The notes under the pieces: model-generated | Database searches by the model: none | Told to the model about the DNA's origin: nothing | The model's input: only the letters and a program-made list of their open reading frames with translations | Shown here: piece by piece, positions 24,415 to 35,960 of the stretch | Numbering within the stretch: position 1 is the stretch's first letter | Layout: each line of letters starts with the position of its first letter | Source: Wurfbainia villosa | Taxonomy: Eukaryota > Streptophyta > Magnoliopsida > Zingiberales > Zingiberaceae | Assembly (NCBI GenBank): GCA_025175895.1 | Contig: CM046003.1 | Location: forward strand, 24,325,245 to 24,389,244 | Length of the DNA: 64,000 nucleotides | Reading direction: 5' to 3' | Position numbers and translations under genes: made by a program

Positions 24415-24737
24415 TCTACCTACATTACATAAATCTTGGGTGATTAGCCAAAGCTAACTCAAGATGAGTGGTAATTTAGAAAGATATCTCATGTGATGGG
24501 CACAATGAACAAATAATGTTGTTCATATAGATATACAAGAGTTACATTAGATGTAATTGGTGCATGTTACCTACCCAACTTATACGAGTCTTGGGCGATT
24601 AGCCAAAGCTAACTCAAGATGCGGTATAATATGGATCTTGTCCCACTTTGTGACCAATGGGAGAATCATTTAGTTAAAAAGCCTAATTAAATGATTGAAA
24701 TATGATACATTTCTGCATTTCTATATTGTAGATCACC
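24415..24737 (+). other. copia leader between solo LTR and gag
   Basis: It contains two copies of the phrase ATTAGCCAAAGCTAACTCAAGATG, at about 24445 and 24600. No coding signal. It ends at the ATG of gag (24738). Confidence 0.5.
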
Positions 24738-25590
24738 ATGTCGTCAAATACGTCAAACACACTCTCTCTGTGATCTGTCCTTGATAAGGACAAGCTCACT
24801 GGAGCTAACTTCCTGGACTGGTATAGGAACTTGAGGATAGTCCTCAAGAAAGAATGCAAATTGTACGTCCTAGAGCAGTCCATTCCTGAATCACCCACCC
24901 CTATGGCCACTCGTGCTGACAGGGATGCTTATAAGAAGCATCAAGATGACACACTGGATGTGTCATGCCTCATGCTTGCCACCATGAACTCTGAGCTCAA
25001 AAGCAACATGAGAACATGGATGCCTATGGTATGGTTGGGCATATGAAATAACTATATCAGGGACAAGCAAGGCACGAGAGATATGAAGTGTTAAAGACCT
25101 TGTTTCAATGCAAGATGTAAGAAGGAACTCCCGTAGGCACGCATGTACTCAAGATGATTGGGTACGTTAAGAACCTAGAGAGATTGGGATTTCCATTGGG
25201 CCAAGAGTTGGCCACTGACCTTGTTATGCAGTCACTGCCAGAAGGATACAGTCAATTTGTCATGAATTATAATATGAATGAAATTGACAAGCCTTTATCT
25301 GAGATGTTGAGCATGTTGCGAACTGTTGAACTCAACCTTAAGAAGGCAAAGCCTGGTGCCATTTTGATGGTGAACAAAGGCAAAGGCAAAGGCAAAGGCA
25401 AGCATTAGCCTAAAGGTAAGGGTAAGACCCAAGCCAAAGGCAAAGGCAAGGCAAATGCATTGAAACCTAAAGGAGGGGTGTCTAAGGAAGTGGAATGCTT
25501 CCACTGCGGTGAGACCGGGCATTGGAAGAGAAAATGCAAGCTATACCTGGAAGAGGTGAAAAGGAAGAGAAGTGAGACTTCTACCTCAGG
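24738..25590 (+). pseudogene. gag of the copia element
   Basis: The ATG at 24738 opens a frame stopped after 11 codons, which then continues with DKDKLTGANFLDWYRNLRIV, the classic copia gag start. A second part (25154-25408) reads LPEGYSQFVMNYNMNEIDK, followed by a lysine/glycine repeat (KGKGKGKGK). The zinc knuckle CFHCGETGHWKRKC is intact at about 25496-25540. Several stops and shifts occur around 25045-25150. The protein would coat element RNA. Confidence 0.88.
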
Positions 25591-27460
25591 TATATATATT
25601 ATCGAAGTCAATTTATCTATCTCGTCTTCTTGGGTATTAGATATCGGTTATGCTTCTCACATTTGTACCAATGTGCAGGACCTTCGAAAGACTAGATCAT
25701 TGACGAAGGGTGAACTAGACCTACGGGTAGGCAATGGAGCAAAAGTTGCCGCCATCACTGTAGGGACATACTCCTTATCTTTGCCCACTGGGCTTATCTT
25801 AGAACTAGAAGAATGTTGTTATGTACCTGCCTTGACTAAAAATATTATCTCTGTTTCTTGTTTAGACAAGAAAGATTTCTCATTTGTAATAAAGGACAAG
25901 TGTTGTTCCGTTTATTTAAATGATATGTTTTTTTTGTAGTGCACACCTTGTGAATGGTCTCTATCTTCTAGATCTTGAAACCCCAGTATATAACATAAAT
26001 ACCAAACGGTTCAAATCTAATGATCTGAACCAAACATATCTCTGGCATTGCCGCCTGGGTCACGTAAATGAGAGTCGCATATCCCAGCTCTATAAGGATG
26101 GATTACTGGACTCATTTGATTTTGAATCATATGAGACACATGAATTCTGTCTTCTAGGCAAGATGACCAAGACTCCATTTAGTGGACATGGTGAAAGAGC
26201 GACAGACTTGTTAGGACTCATACATACTAATGTATGTGGCCCTTTTAGTATCGCTGCTAGAGGAGGCTATCAGTACTTCATTACTTTTCTGATGATTTCA
26301 ATATATATAGATATGTGTATCTTATGAGACACAAATCTGAACCCTTTGAAAAGTTCAAAGAATTCAAGAATGAAGTACAAAACCAACTTGGTAGGAGTAT
26401 TAAGGTGCTTCGATCAGATCGAATTGGGGAATATCTTAGCCAAGATTTTCGTGACTATCTTATTGAGTTTGGGATTAGAATTCAACTCACTCCACCTGGA
26501 ACACCATAGTGGAATGGTGTATCAGAAAGAAGAAATCATACATTATTAGATATGGTACGATCCATGATGAGTCAGACAAATCTTCCTTCTTTCTTCTGGG
26601 GATATGTTTTAGAGACAGCTGCTTTCACACTTAACCGTGTCTCATCTAAGGCAGTCATAAAGACACCATATGCGATATGGACTGGGAAGAGTCCCAAGAT
26701 GTCTTTTATGAATATTTGGGATTGTGAGGCTTATGTTCGATGTCAAGTCTCTGACAAACTATGCCCCAAATCAGACAAGTGCTACTTTATAGGATATCCT
26801 AAGGAAATGAAAGGATACTACTTCTACAATCCCACACAAGGTAAAGTGTTTGTCGTTATAAATGGCATATTTCTAGAAAGAGAGTTCATTTCTAGAAGAA
26901 CTAGTGGGAGTAAAATACATCTTGAAGAAATTCAAGATATAGATAGCACTGAGATGAAAATTGAACAGTCATCACAGAGTGTTGTGGATGCTGAGATTGT
27001 TGCACAAGAAGTTGTGGAGCAATAACATGTTCAAGTAAACCAACCTCTTCGCAGGTCTGATAGGATATGTCGTCAGCCTGAGAGATATTCATTTCTCTTG
27101 TTTGACAATGATGACATTATGCTTGTTGAGTTGAATGAGCCTACATCCTATCAGGAAGCTGTGATGAGCCCAGATTCTGAGAAATGGCTAGAGGCCATGA
27201 GATCCGAAATGGAATCCATGTACACTAACCAAGTAAGGACTTTGGTTGATCATTATGAAGGGTTCAAACCCATTGGGTGTAAGTGAGTCTTTAAGAGAAA
27301 GACTGACATGGATGGTCTTATGCATACCTATAAAGGGCGATTGGTAGCTAAAGGTTTCAAACAGATTCATGGTATTGACTATGATGAAACTTTTTCACCA
27401 GTTGCAATGCTTAAGTCCATTCGGATCATGCTTGTTATTGCAGCTTGCCACGATTATGAG
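25591..27460 (+). pseudogene. Protease and integrase of the copia element
   Basis: The protease motif reads WVLDIGYASHICT, with Ile in place of the catalytic-loop Thr. GAG-pre-integrase follows (LWHCRLGHVNESRI, 26040-26080). The integrase core starts LLGLIHTNVCGPF; the first catalytic Asp is Asn (codon 26229-26231). The second Asp (RSDRIGEYLS) and the Glu (NGVSERRNHT, around 26515) remain. The linker to RT spans 26552-27460 with shifts near 27025 and 27285. Not functional. Confidence 0.88.
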
Positions 27461-28650
27461 ATCTGGTAAATGGATGTCAAAACTGCGTTTCTGAATGGAA
27501 ACCTCCTCGAGGATGTGTACATGACACAACCTGAGGATTTTGTAGATCCAAAGCATGCTGGCAAGGTATGCAAGCTGCAAAGGTCCATTTATAGTTTAAA
27601 GCAAGCATCTAGAAGCTGGAATCTTCGATTTGATGATGCAATCAAACAGTTTGGTTTCGTCAAGAATGAAGATGAACCCTGTGTCTACAAGAGGGTTAGT
27701 GGGAGCATAGTTATCTTTCTTATCTTGTATGTTGATGACATACTTCTCGTTAGAAACGACATCCCTACACTACAGTCTATGAAGACTTGGCTTGGGAATT
27801 GTTTCTCAATGAAGGACTTAGGTGAAGCAGCCTACATTTTAGCCATTAAGATCTATAGAGATAGATCTAAGAGATTTCTTGGCTTAAGTCAGAGTACATA
27901 CATTGACAAGGTGCTTAAACGTTTGCCATGCAGAATTCTAAGAAGAGATTTCTGCCAATGTCACATGGTGTGAGCCTTTCGAAGGCTCAATGCCCTTCTT
28001 CTAAGGAAGAAAGGGAACACATGGATCAAATCCTTTATACATCTGCTATAAGGTATATTATATATGCCATGCTATGCACTCGTTTTAATGTCTCGTATGC
28101 TTTGAGCATGATGAGAAGGTACCCATCAGATCTAGGTGACAGTCACTGGACAGCCGTCAAGAATATTCTTAAGTACTTGAGAAGAACTAAAGAATATTTC
28201 TTGATATTTGGAGGTAATGAGGAGCTCGTTGTAAAGGGTTACAGCGATGCTAGCTTTCAAACAGACAAGGACGATTACATATCGCAGTTAGGATATGTCT
28301 TTTGTTTAAATGGTGGTGTTGTGAGCTAGAAGAGTTCAAAGCAAGACACAGTCGCAGATTCTACTACAAAGGTCGAGTATATTGTTGCTTCAGATGCGGC
28401 AAAGGAGGATGTTTGGATCAAGAAGTTTGTTTCTAAGCTTGGTGTAGTTCCTAGCATCATGATCCCTATAGAGATTTATTGTGACAACAATGGGGCTATA
28501 ACACAGGCTAAGGAACCTCGTTCTCATCAGCGTTCTAAACATATACTACGGCGGTATCACCTCATTCGAGAGATCATCAATAGAGGAGATGTGCGAATAT
28601 GTAGAGTAGATACTGATGTTAACATTGCAGATCCCTTGACCAAGGCTTAA
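27461..28650 (+). pseudogene. Reverse transcriptase and RNase H of the copia element
   Basis: RT opens MDVKTAFLNGNLLEDVYM (27470) and has the palm box LYVDDILLV around 27725-27750 intact. SMKDLGEAAYIL and RFLGLSQSTYIDKVLK follow. A frameshift near 27930 leads into 27928-28329. RNase H continues to 28650 with the end motif NIADPLTKA. Apart from the frameshift and stops near 28329 and 28470 this is the best-kept part of the polyprotein. Confidence 0.9.
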
Positions 28651-28923
28651 GCACAGAAGAAGCATGATGGTCATACTAGGTCACTGGGTCTTAGAGATTA
28701 CAGTGATTGGCACTAGTGCTAGTGGGAGATTGTTAGTATCAACCCTTAGTGTCATGAGATAATTGATTAGGGATCATATGTATCATATTTCATTAATAAC
28801 ATGCAATGTTTGCTTATTATATTATTTCTTATATGTGCTATAAGAATAATATAATAGTGTCCTTAAATAGTAGATTCAGGTTTACAGCATATCAACTGGT
28901 TGAATTGAAAGTGAGAGTCTGTA

Positions 28924-28968
<45 letters not shown>

Positions 28969-29246
28969 CACTACTCTTAACTATTCCTAGTCAAGTATTA
29001 ATATGCAAGGACAATATTAATGTGCAGAGACTAGCATGTAGGTCAATTGATGATTTAATCTCACAAGTCATGGATATGTGATATCAAGTTGACAAATGGG
29101 TACATATTAGAGACTATGTACTGAATTAACCCGCCATGAGAATGTTTCATGGATCATTATATGAGTGTCATAAACGTTCTCATGTTACTATTGGTATGAA
29201 TAATCCTTAGACCAGAAGTAACTATGGTTCTCTACATAATGAGTTG
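28651..29246 (+). other. copia 3' region, first part, with LTR-edge duplicate and (TA)n
   Basis: At 28716-28730 a polypurine-like AGTGGGAGAT is followed by TGTTAGTATCAACCC, copying the true junction at 35951-35975. About 90 bp (28679-28768) match 35909-36002. A (TA)n run lies at 28928-28966. The remainder continues after the gag-only insertion at 35290. Confidence 0.75.
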
Positions 29247-30486
29247 TGTTGGACCGTCGGTGGCTGGCTAGAGGGGGGTGAATAGCCCTCTTTCGCGTAC
29301 GGTGGAATTCGCTTGTCGATTACTCGTCTACAAAGTCGTTAGTGTAGCGGAATAACAAAAACTAAAGACAATTATGAGTGACAAGAAAACAAATGCTAAC
29401 ACAAAGTCATAACATGGTTCACGACCTTTGCCGCTAGTCCACGACCCGATTTGTTCCAAGGTGAATCACGCCTTAAGCTTTCCACTAATCTCTCCTTTGC
29501 ACAAAGCTAGGTGGAGGTAACCTTTCTTACAATCTCTCTTCTTACAATAGGATTGAAATAAATGCAAGTAAGAAGAGTGGAACTTGTTTGGGCACTTGTG
29601 AGGATGTTTAGGAATTAAGCATTAGGCTCCCCAAGTGTCCAAAGGCCCCTTCTTATAGGGAAGAGCTCATTCTTCTCGTTGGGTGCCTGGCAGTCGACTG
29701 ATGCCCCAATCAGTCAACTGCCCCTGTAGCCGTTGCCCTATAACGGCTTCTTCCACATTGAATTTCATCCAATGGCTCCCACATCAGTCGACTGATCTTC
29801 CCATCAGTCGACTGATGGAGCTAACAGTCGAGTGTCAGAAGCAAGTAGTCGACTATCAACCATTCTGTGCCCGAAACCCTCACGACCAATCGCTGCCAAG
29901 CTGTTGCCAATGATCGGTGATGGTTTAAACGATCATTAACACTTGATAATCGACTACTGGGAGACAAACCAGACTCGAACACTAGTCGAGTCAACAGTCG
30001 GCTTGGAGCAGTCGACTGCCATGATATGACAGTCGACTGATGTCGGGAAAATCCATCTGACACTTAGCCAATTGGCCAAGTTTCACCTAAGCGCTACCCG
30101 TCCCGGGTTACATTCACTCACTCTCATCTTTCCTTAGAGTCCCTCGCCTTTGAAGTTCTCTTCGTCCGGCCACGTCCCTCGGATGCGCCAAGCGCACGGC
30201 TTTGCAGCGCCATCCTTTGCATCTCGCCCTGAAGTCTACTTCCTCCGGCTTCACTCCAATGCTCCTCGTCTGGTGGTCCCTCGGATGCACCAAGCACATG
30301 GCTTCCGCAATGCATCTTTTACCGACTCAAAGATCGAGTCATGAGAGGTGAAACTTGTCAATGCTCCATGTGCAAATTACTAAGTCCTGCATGACTTCAA
30401 CGCACATATTAAATCCATAATGATCCTAACTTAAACTCTTTGCCACACACATCAAAACCACATCACATGGGTTGATTGCTCTAACA
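29247..30486 (-). repeat. 3' LTR of the gag-only element
   Basis: Plus-strand ends are TGTTGGACCGTCGG and GATTGCTCTAACA. The region 29690-30050 is dense in the palindromic word CAGTCGACTG. It aligns with 34059-35289 with modest divergence. Confidence 0.93.
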
Positions 30487-30504
30487 ATCTCCCCCTTTTT
30501 GATG
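30487..30504 (-). promoter_or_regulatory. Polypurine tract of the gag-only element
   Basis: Minus strand CAAAAAGGGGGAGAT directly precedes the 3' LTR. Confidence 0.85.
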
Positions 30505-30579
30505 TGTGGCAATCCATTTAAGTTAGGTAAAAACAATAACATAAAAAACATAAGGCAAGAAAGCATGTAAACAACATGA

Positions 30580-30777
30580 TGTTGGGAGTATGGGGAATAC
30601 AATCAAAGTCCCACATTGGTAAGACATGGAAAAGATCATGTGCTTATAAGAAAAAAGATATCTCCATTGGCATGAGGCCTTTTGGGTAAAGCCCAAAAAT
30701 AAAACCATGAGGGCTTAGACCCAAAGTGGACAATATCATGCCATTGTGGAGATATGTGGAGCTTATAAGCACTAACA
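30580..30777 (+). repeat. 5' LTR of the TRIM
   Basis: TGTTGGGAGTATGGGG to AGCACTAACA, 198 bp. It includes the phrase AAAGTCCCACATTGG. Confidence 0.95.
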
Positions 30778-31015
30778 ATTGGTATCAGAGCCATGGTCCA
30801 TGTCAAGCCATGAACCTCGAACGAAGGAAGTTGAGCTCCCACGTCCGGATCAAGAGAACCAGACATCAGGAAGGAAGTCTAGTTGGGTCGGGGGGACCGA
30901 ACAACTGGCAGGAAGTCCTGGTGGGTTGAAGATCGGACATCAAGCAGAGAAAATCCTTCGAGGAGGGATAGGCTTGAGGGGGGGCCCAATGTGGTCCTTC
31001 GTTTGAGGGGGGGAT

Positions 31016-31213
31016 TGTTGGGAGTATGGGGAATACAATCAAAGTCCCACATTGGTAAGACATGGAAAAGATCATGTGCTTATAAGAAAAAAGATATCTC
31101 CATTGGCATGAGGCCTTTTGGGTAAAGCCCAAAAATAAAACCATGAGGGCTTAGACCCAAAGTGGACAATATCATGCCATTGTGGAGATATGTGGAGCTT
31201 ATAAGCACTAACA
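31016..31213 (+). repeat. 3' LTR of the TRIM
   Basis: The same 198 bp as the 5' LTR, with no difference seen by eye. Confidence 0.95.
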
Positions 31214-31218
31214 CATGA

Positions 31219-32329
31219 GTATCAAAACTCCTCCTTAAACATTCAACTCCCTCTTAAGGCATGCTAAGTTTTCCCCCTTACCATGATTAATTTAAACTCT
31301 CATAATTCTCCCTCTTTGACACCATCAAAAACATTGTACAAATGTTATACACGCATGACATCAAGTCTAAGGAAGAGAAATATCCAAAACCTGATAAAAC
31401 AGGTTACTGTGCTCGTGCACAGTACATCAGTCGACTGAATCAGAGGATCAGTCGACTAAATCAGAGGATCAATCGACTGAATCAGAGGATAAGTCGACTG
31501 ACACTCAGTTTTCAGGATTTCTGATTTTCGAACTCCAATTTCAGAAATGCATTAAAAATTCTAGGAAATACGAAAAATCATGAAATTTGAAGTACATATT
31601 TCTAGTAAGTTGCTTTATCAGTGAAAAATAATTTTTCATGAAAATTCATTTTATTTTAGAAAATTTGGCAAAAACTCAAAAGTTGCAAAAATGTCTAAAG
31701 TTTGTATCCATTTTAAAACCTAGTTTTGCCTTGAGATTTTTCAAAACATGAACTCACTATAAATAAGATCTAAAATGTTTTTAAATCATTTAGAATATCC
31801 AACTATGATCTATGGGCAATATATCCATTGATTAAATATATTTTTTTCTCCATAGTTGGTCCATGATTAATTTATTTGATACACTTAATGACCCATCTAA
31901 ATGTCATAAGCATTAGTGGACCATTTGTATCATCCTACCATCTCACCAATTGCTATGTTCTTAATCAAGTTAGTCTTATAGTGGGATGTGAGATGTTCCT
32001 AAAGGTATTTACACTTAACCAAAGTTTCATGCATTTCTACCCATGGTTAAGTATCATCCTAAAAACCCAATCATGAACATGTATCAAGAATTATCAATCA
32101 TGATCATAAATCATCAATTATTGCATATCATGATTATAAATCACTAATTACATATCATGATCATAAAATATAAAATTAAGCATGAATCATGATTTAAGCA
32201 TTCAATTCATTGGTTATACATTATCATCACCCAACACTATGTTAAAAATTTATAACCCACACCATCCTAAGTCAACCATATGATATGATATAAATAAAAT
32301 CCACTATGATTGACTATCCTAAGGTTTTC
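31219..32329 (-). other. Non-coding 3' part of the gag-only element, with short tandem repeat
   Basis: AT-rich sequence between the TRIM and the gag stop. At 31426-31506 four 20-bp units combine AATCAGAGGAT with a variant of CAGTCGACT. The rest has no domains. Confidence 0.75.
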
Positions 32330-33996
32330 CTAACCCTTAAGAATGGATTTGGGAACCCAATATAAATTCTTTCCTATAGGGTTCACCAAAAATTCCTTAG
32401 GGATCCATTTTCTAGCTATTGTTTTATTTTTGGCTTGACCCCTAGCTATTAGGCAATGATAGGCCTTTTCATTTTCATTTCCTTTATAACCTAGGCCTTT
32501 CCTATTGAAGCTTTCCCTTTGGCTTCCAATTATCATGTTCAAAGTATTGGAGCCTATGGTAAATTTTTCTAGGGTCTTAGTTAAATGATCTACCTTTTCT
32601 CTTAAAACCCTATTTTCCTCAATACATGCATCATTAACATCTAGAGGAATATAGTCATTAACATATAAACATGCATTTGCTAGTTTTTCTTCTAGGGCCT
32701 TAATCTCATTTTGCATGCATTTATTTCTATTTTTCATTTTAAATAAGTCCCTAGTTAAACTTGAAATCATGGAAACTATTTTCTTAGGAGAAAGATTTGT
32801 TACCATAGTTTCCATGTCTTCTTCCTCCGATTCCGATGAGGATGAGGATGAAGCTCCCCCTTCACTTGAGCTCTCCTCACTAGTGCTTCTTTCTTCTTGC
32901 TCAGAGGAGGAGGAGTCCAAGTCTTCTATAGCCATTAGGGCAAGGCTTGTGAAGGCCTCTTCTTCTTCTGATGAGGATGAAGGATCATCCCATGTGGCCT
33001 TATGTGACTTAGCCTTCCCCTTTTCTTTGGCCTTCTTTTCATCCTCCTTCTTGTTCCCTTTCTTCTTTTCTTCTTTCTTCCTCCTTTCTTCTTTGCTCTT
33101 GTTCAAGAGGGGACAATCATCTCTTATATGTCCCTCTCCTTGGCAATTGTAGCATATAATTTTCCTCCTTGACCTTCTACTCCTATCATTAGATTTGTTA
33201 AATTTAAAACTTTTTAAAGCACGTCTTACCTTCCTTACCATGTAGGCTTCTTCTGTGCTATCCATGGAGGAGGAGGAGTCTTCATCCGATGATGAAGGTG
33301 GCATCTCCTTCTTCTTCTTCCCCTTGCTTGCTACTAGTGACACCCCCCTTGATGGCTTGATGCTTGGTTCTTCAATTATTCCCTCAAACCTTGTTTCATG
33401 TAACTCCATGGTGGAGAAGAATTCCTCTAGAGTGCTCACCTCTAGATTCTTGGAGATGTAGAAGGAGTCCACCATGGAGCTCCATTTTGAGGACCGGGGA
33501 AAGGCATCTATAGCCTTCATGACCATATCCTAGTTGGAGAGCTTTTCACCTACACTAGACAATCCATTAATTATTTCTTTGAATCTAGAGTGTAGTGATA
33601 ATACCTTCTCCCCTTTATCGAGTTTGATGTTGTTGAGTTGGGAGCGTAGAAGGTCTCTTCTTGCAAGCTTCACCTCGGAAGTGTCTTCATGAAATTCTAC
33701 CAATCTTTCCCACATTTCCTTGGCGCTTTCACACTCTCCAATTTGATTTATTTCTTGTTGGGGGAGCACGTTGAAAAGGTGGTGCTTGGCCTTTGAGTTC
33801 GCAAGGTGCTCATTCCTTTACTTCTTCGTCCACCTTGATTTCTCTATTGGCTTCCCCTCATCATCCCTAGGTATATCTAAACCGGATTCTATTATTAACA
33901 TGATATCAAAATTTGTTTCGAAAATACCTCCATGCGCTTCTTCCACCACGCAAATTCCCCTTCAAACTTCAGCGAATGAATGTTGGAGTCGGCCAT
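32330..33996 (-). pseudogene. gag of the gag-only element
   Basis: The ATG at 33996 starts MADSNIHSLKFEGEFAWWKK, a copia-type gag opening. A frameshift near 33920, and stops near 33810 and 33530, break it. The remaining 398-codon frame (32330-33526) has the zinc knuckle CYNCQGEGHIRDDCP, a lysine-rich then Ser/Glu-rich stretch, a probable coiled coil (EIKALEEKLANACL), and the end WIPKEFLVNPIGKNLYWVPK. It stops where protease would begin. A plus-strand frame over the Ser/Glu region is its shadow. Confidence 0.88.
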
Positions 33997-34043
33997 ATCT
34001 TGTTTGTGCTTATTGTGACGATTAGTCCAGTGACAAGCGACTT

Positions 34044-34056
34044 GGCTCTGATACCA
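34044..34056 (-). promoter_or_regulatory. Primer binding site of the gag-only element (tRNA-Met type)
   Basis: Minus-strand TGGTATCAGAGCC, two bases from the 5' LTR. Confidence 0.92.
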
Positions 34057-34058
34057 CT

Positions 34059-35289
34059 TGTTGGACCGTCGGTGGCCGGCTAGAGGGGGGTGAATAGCCC
34101 TCTTTCGCGTACGGCAGAATTCTCTTGTCGATTACTCGTCTACAAAGTCGTTAGCGCAGCGGAATAACAAAATCTAAAGACAATTATGAGTGACAAGAAA
34201 ACAAACGCTAACACAAAGTCGTAACGTGGTTCATGGCTCTTGTCGCTAGTCCACAACCTGATTCGTTTCAAGGTGAATCACGCCTTAAGCTTTCCACTAA
34301 TCTCTCCTTTGCACAAAGCTAGATGGAGGTAACCTTTCTTACAATCTCTCTTCTTACAATAGGATTGAAATAAATGCAAGTAAGAAGAGTGGAACTTGTT
34401 TGGGCACTTGTGAGGATGTTTAGGAATTAAGCATTAGGCTCCCCAAGTGTCCAAAGGCCCCTTCTTATAGGGAAGAGCTCATTCTTCCCATTGGGCGCTT
34501 GGCAGTCGACTGATGCCCCGATCAGTCGACTGCCCCTATAGTCGTTGCCCTATAATGGCTTCTTCCTGATTGGATTTCATCCAATGGCTCCCACATCAGT
34601 CGACTGATCTTTCCATCAGTCGACTGATGAAGCTAACAGTCGAGTGTCGGAAGCAAGCAGTCGACTATCAATCATTCTGTGCCTGAAACCCTCACGATCG
34701 ATCATTGCGCCATCGGTAGTCGATTGATAATTCAGCGATCGTGCAACACTTGGCGATCATTCGAACACAAACTAGACTCGAACACCAGTCGAGTCAACAG
34801 TCGACTTGGAGTAGTCGATTGCCATGATATGGTAGTCGACTGATGTCGGGAAAATCTATCTGACACTTAGCCAATTGGTCAAGTTTCACCTAAGCGCTAC
34901 CCGTCCCGGGTTACATTCACTCACTCTCATATTTCCTTGGAGTCCCTCACCTTTGAAGTTCTCTTCGTCCGACCACGTCCCTCGGATGCGCCAAGTGCTC
35001 AGCTTTGCAGTGCCATCCTTCGCGTCTCGTCCTGAAGTCTACTTCCTCCGACTTCACTCCAATGCTCCTCGTCCGACAGTCCCTCGGATGCACCAAGCGC
35101 ACGGCTTCCGCAATGGATCTTTCACCGACTCAAAGACCGAGTCATGAGAGGTGAAACTTGTCAATGCTCCATGTGCGAATTACTAAGTTCTGCATGACTT
35201 CAATGCACATATTAAATCCATAATTATCCTAACTTAAACCCTTTGCCACACACATCAAAACCACATCACATGGGTTGATTGCTTTAACA
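34059..35289 (-). repeat. 5' LTR of the gag-only element
   Basis: 1231 bp with the same ends as 29247-30486. It again has many CAGTCGACTG words (34502-34850). The two LTRs differ at scattered positions and in a small block around 34700-34780. Confidence 0.93.
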
Positions 35290-35294
35290 AGTTG

Positions 35295-35960
35295 TATACT
35301 TTAGCTTCGTCAAACGTCACCCGTAACAGGGTGATTATAAAGGCGATCACTAGGTATGCAATAAGTTATGCGGAGGGATGTGAGTGATGTAGATGGGATC
35401 TATCCCTTCTATATATCAGAAGTGATTTTTATGGGCCCCTTGATAGAGTATGACTGCTAAAATGCATCGTCTTGCTCTAATAAGTCAATATGAGATATTG
35501 AGCTTATTTGGTTGAGTAGTCTACTTGGAGATCAAGAAACTCATGGTTGATAAGAGGATGACACAGTCTATGCCTCATTGATTAATCAAGATATCAAGGA
35601 TAGAAGGACTGAGTCATACACGATAGTAGTCACGGAAAGGTTATGTCGGATCTCGACATTCTCGTCCTTTGGGTAGTAATGATGTATTGCTAGATGTCGC
35701 TCATTGCTTATGTCTCTAAAAGCGTTTTAGAAACATTGCCAACTTTACGATAACATATTGGGTCACACACTTAGGACATGTGTGTTGGAGATGGCTCATG
35801 TGATGAGCCATTGGGCCATCGGGTTGAATCTAATGTAGATTAGACTCAATGAGTGGGACTCAAGGTATACCCAATGAATCTGACTCGAGTTAGACTCAAG
35901 TAAAATTTGGTCACTGGGTCTTAGAGATTATAGTGATTGGCACTAGTGCTAGTGGAAGAT
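35295..35960 (+). other. copia 3' region, second part, with LTR fragment and polypurine tract
   Basis: It continues the sequence broken at 29246. At 35851-35901 it carries a piece of the copia LTR (equivalent to 19301-19351) joined to about 50 bp of pre-LTR sequence. The polypurine tract AGTGGAAGAT (35951-35960) borders the true 3' LTR. The arrangement suggests a template switch or recombination between related copies. Confidence 0.7.

Larger units (their letters stand above)
30580..31213 (+). mobile_element. TRIM (terminal-repeat retrotransposon in miniature)
   Basis: Two 198-bp LTRs (30580-30777, 31016-31213) appear identical base for base. They flank a 238-bp interior that holds only a tRNA-Met primer site (TGGTATCAGAGCC, 30780-30792) and a polypurine tract (GAGGGGGGGA, 31005-31014). 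The duplication CATGA is perfect at 30575-30579 and 31214-31218. Total length is 634 bp with no coding capacity. This is the textbook TRIM layout, and it is the youngest insertion in the nest. Confidence 0.95.
29247..35289 (-). mobile_element. Gag-only LTR element (TR-GAG type)
   Basis: LTRs of 1240 bp (29247-30486) and 1231 bp (34059-35289) flank 3.57 kb. The duplication AGTTG is perfect at 29242-29246 and 35290-35294. It has a tRNA-Met primer site and a polypurine tract, but only gag is encoded; no protease, integrase or RT is seen. Gag-only non-autonomous elements are a known plant class that must borrow polymerase from a partner. The gag style suggests a Ty1/copia parent. Confidence 0.92.

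Noticed and set aside
32715..33152. Plus-strand 145-codon frame rich in Ser/Asp/Glu
   Set aside because: Reverse shadow of the Ser/Glu-rich part of gag on the minus strand.
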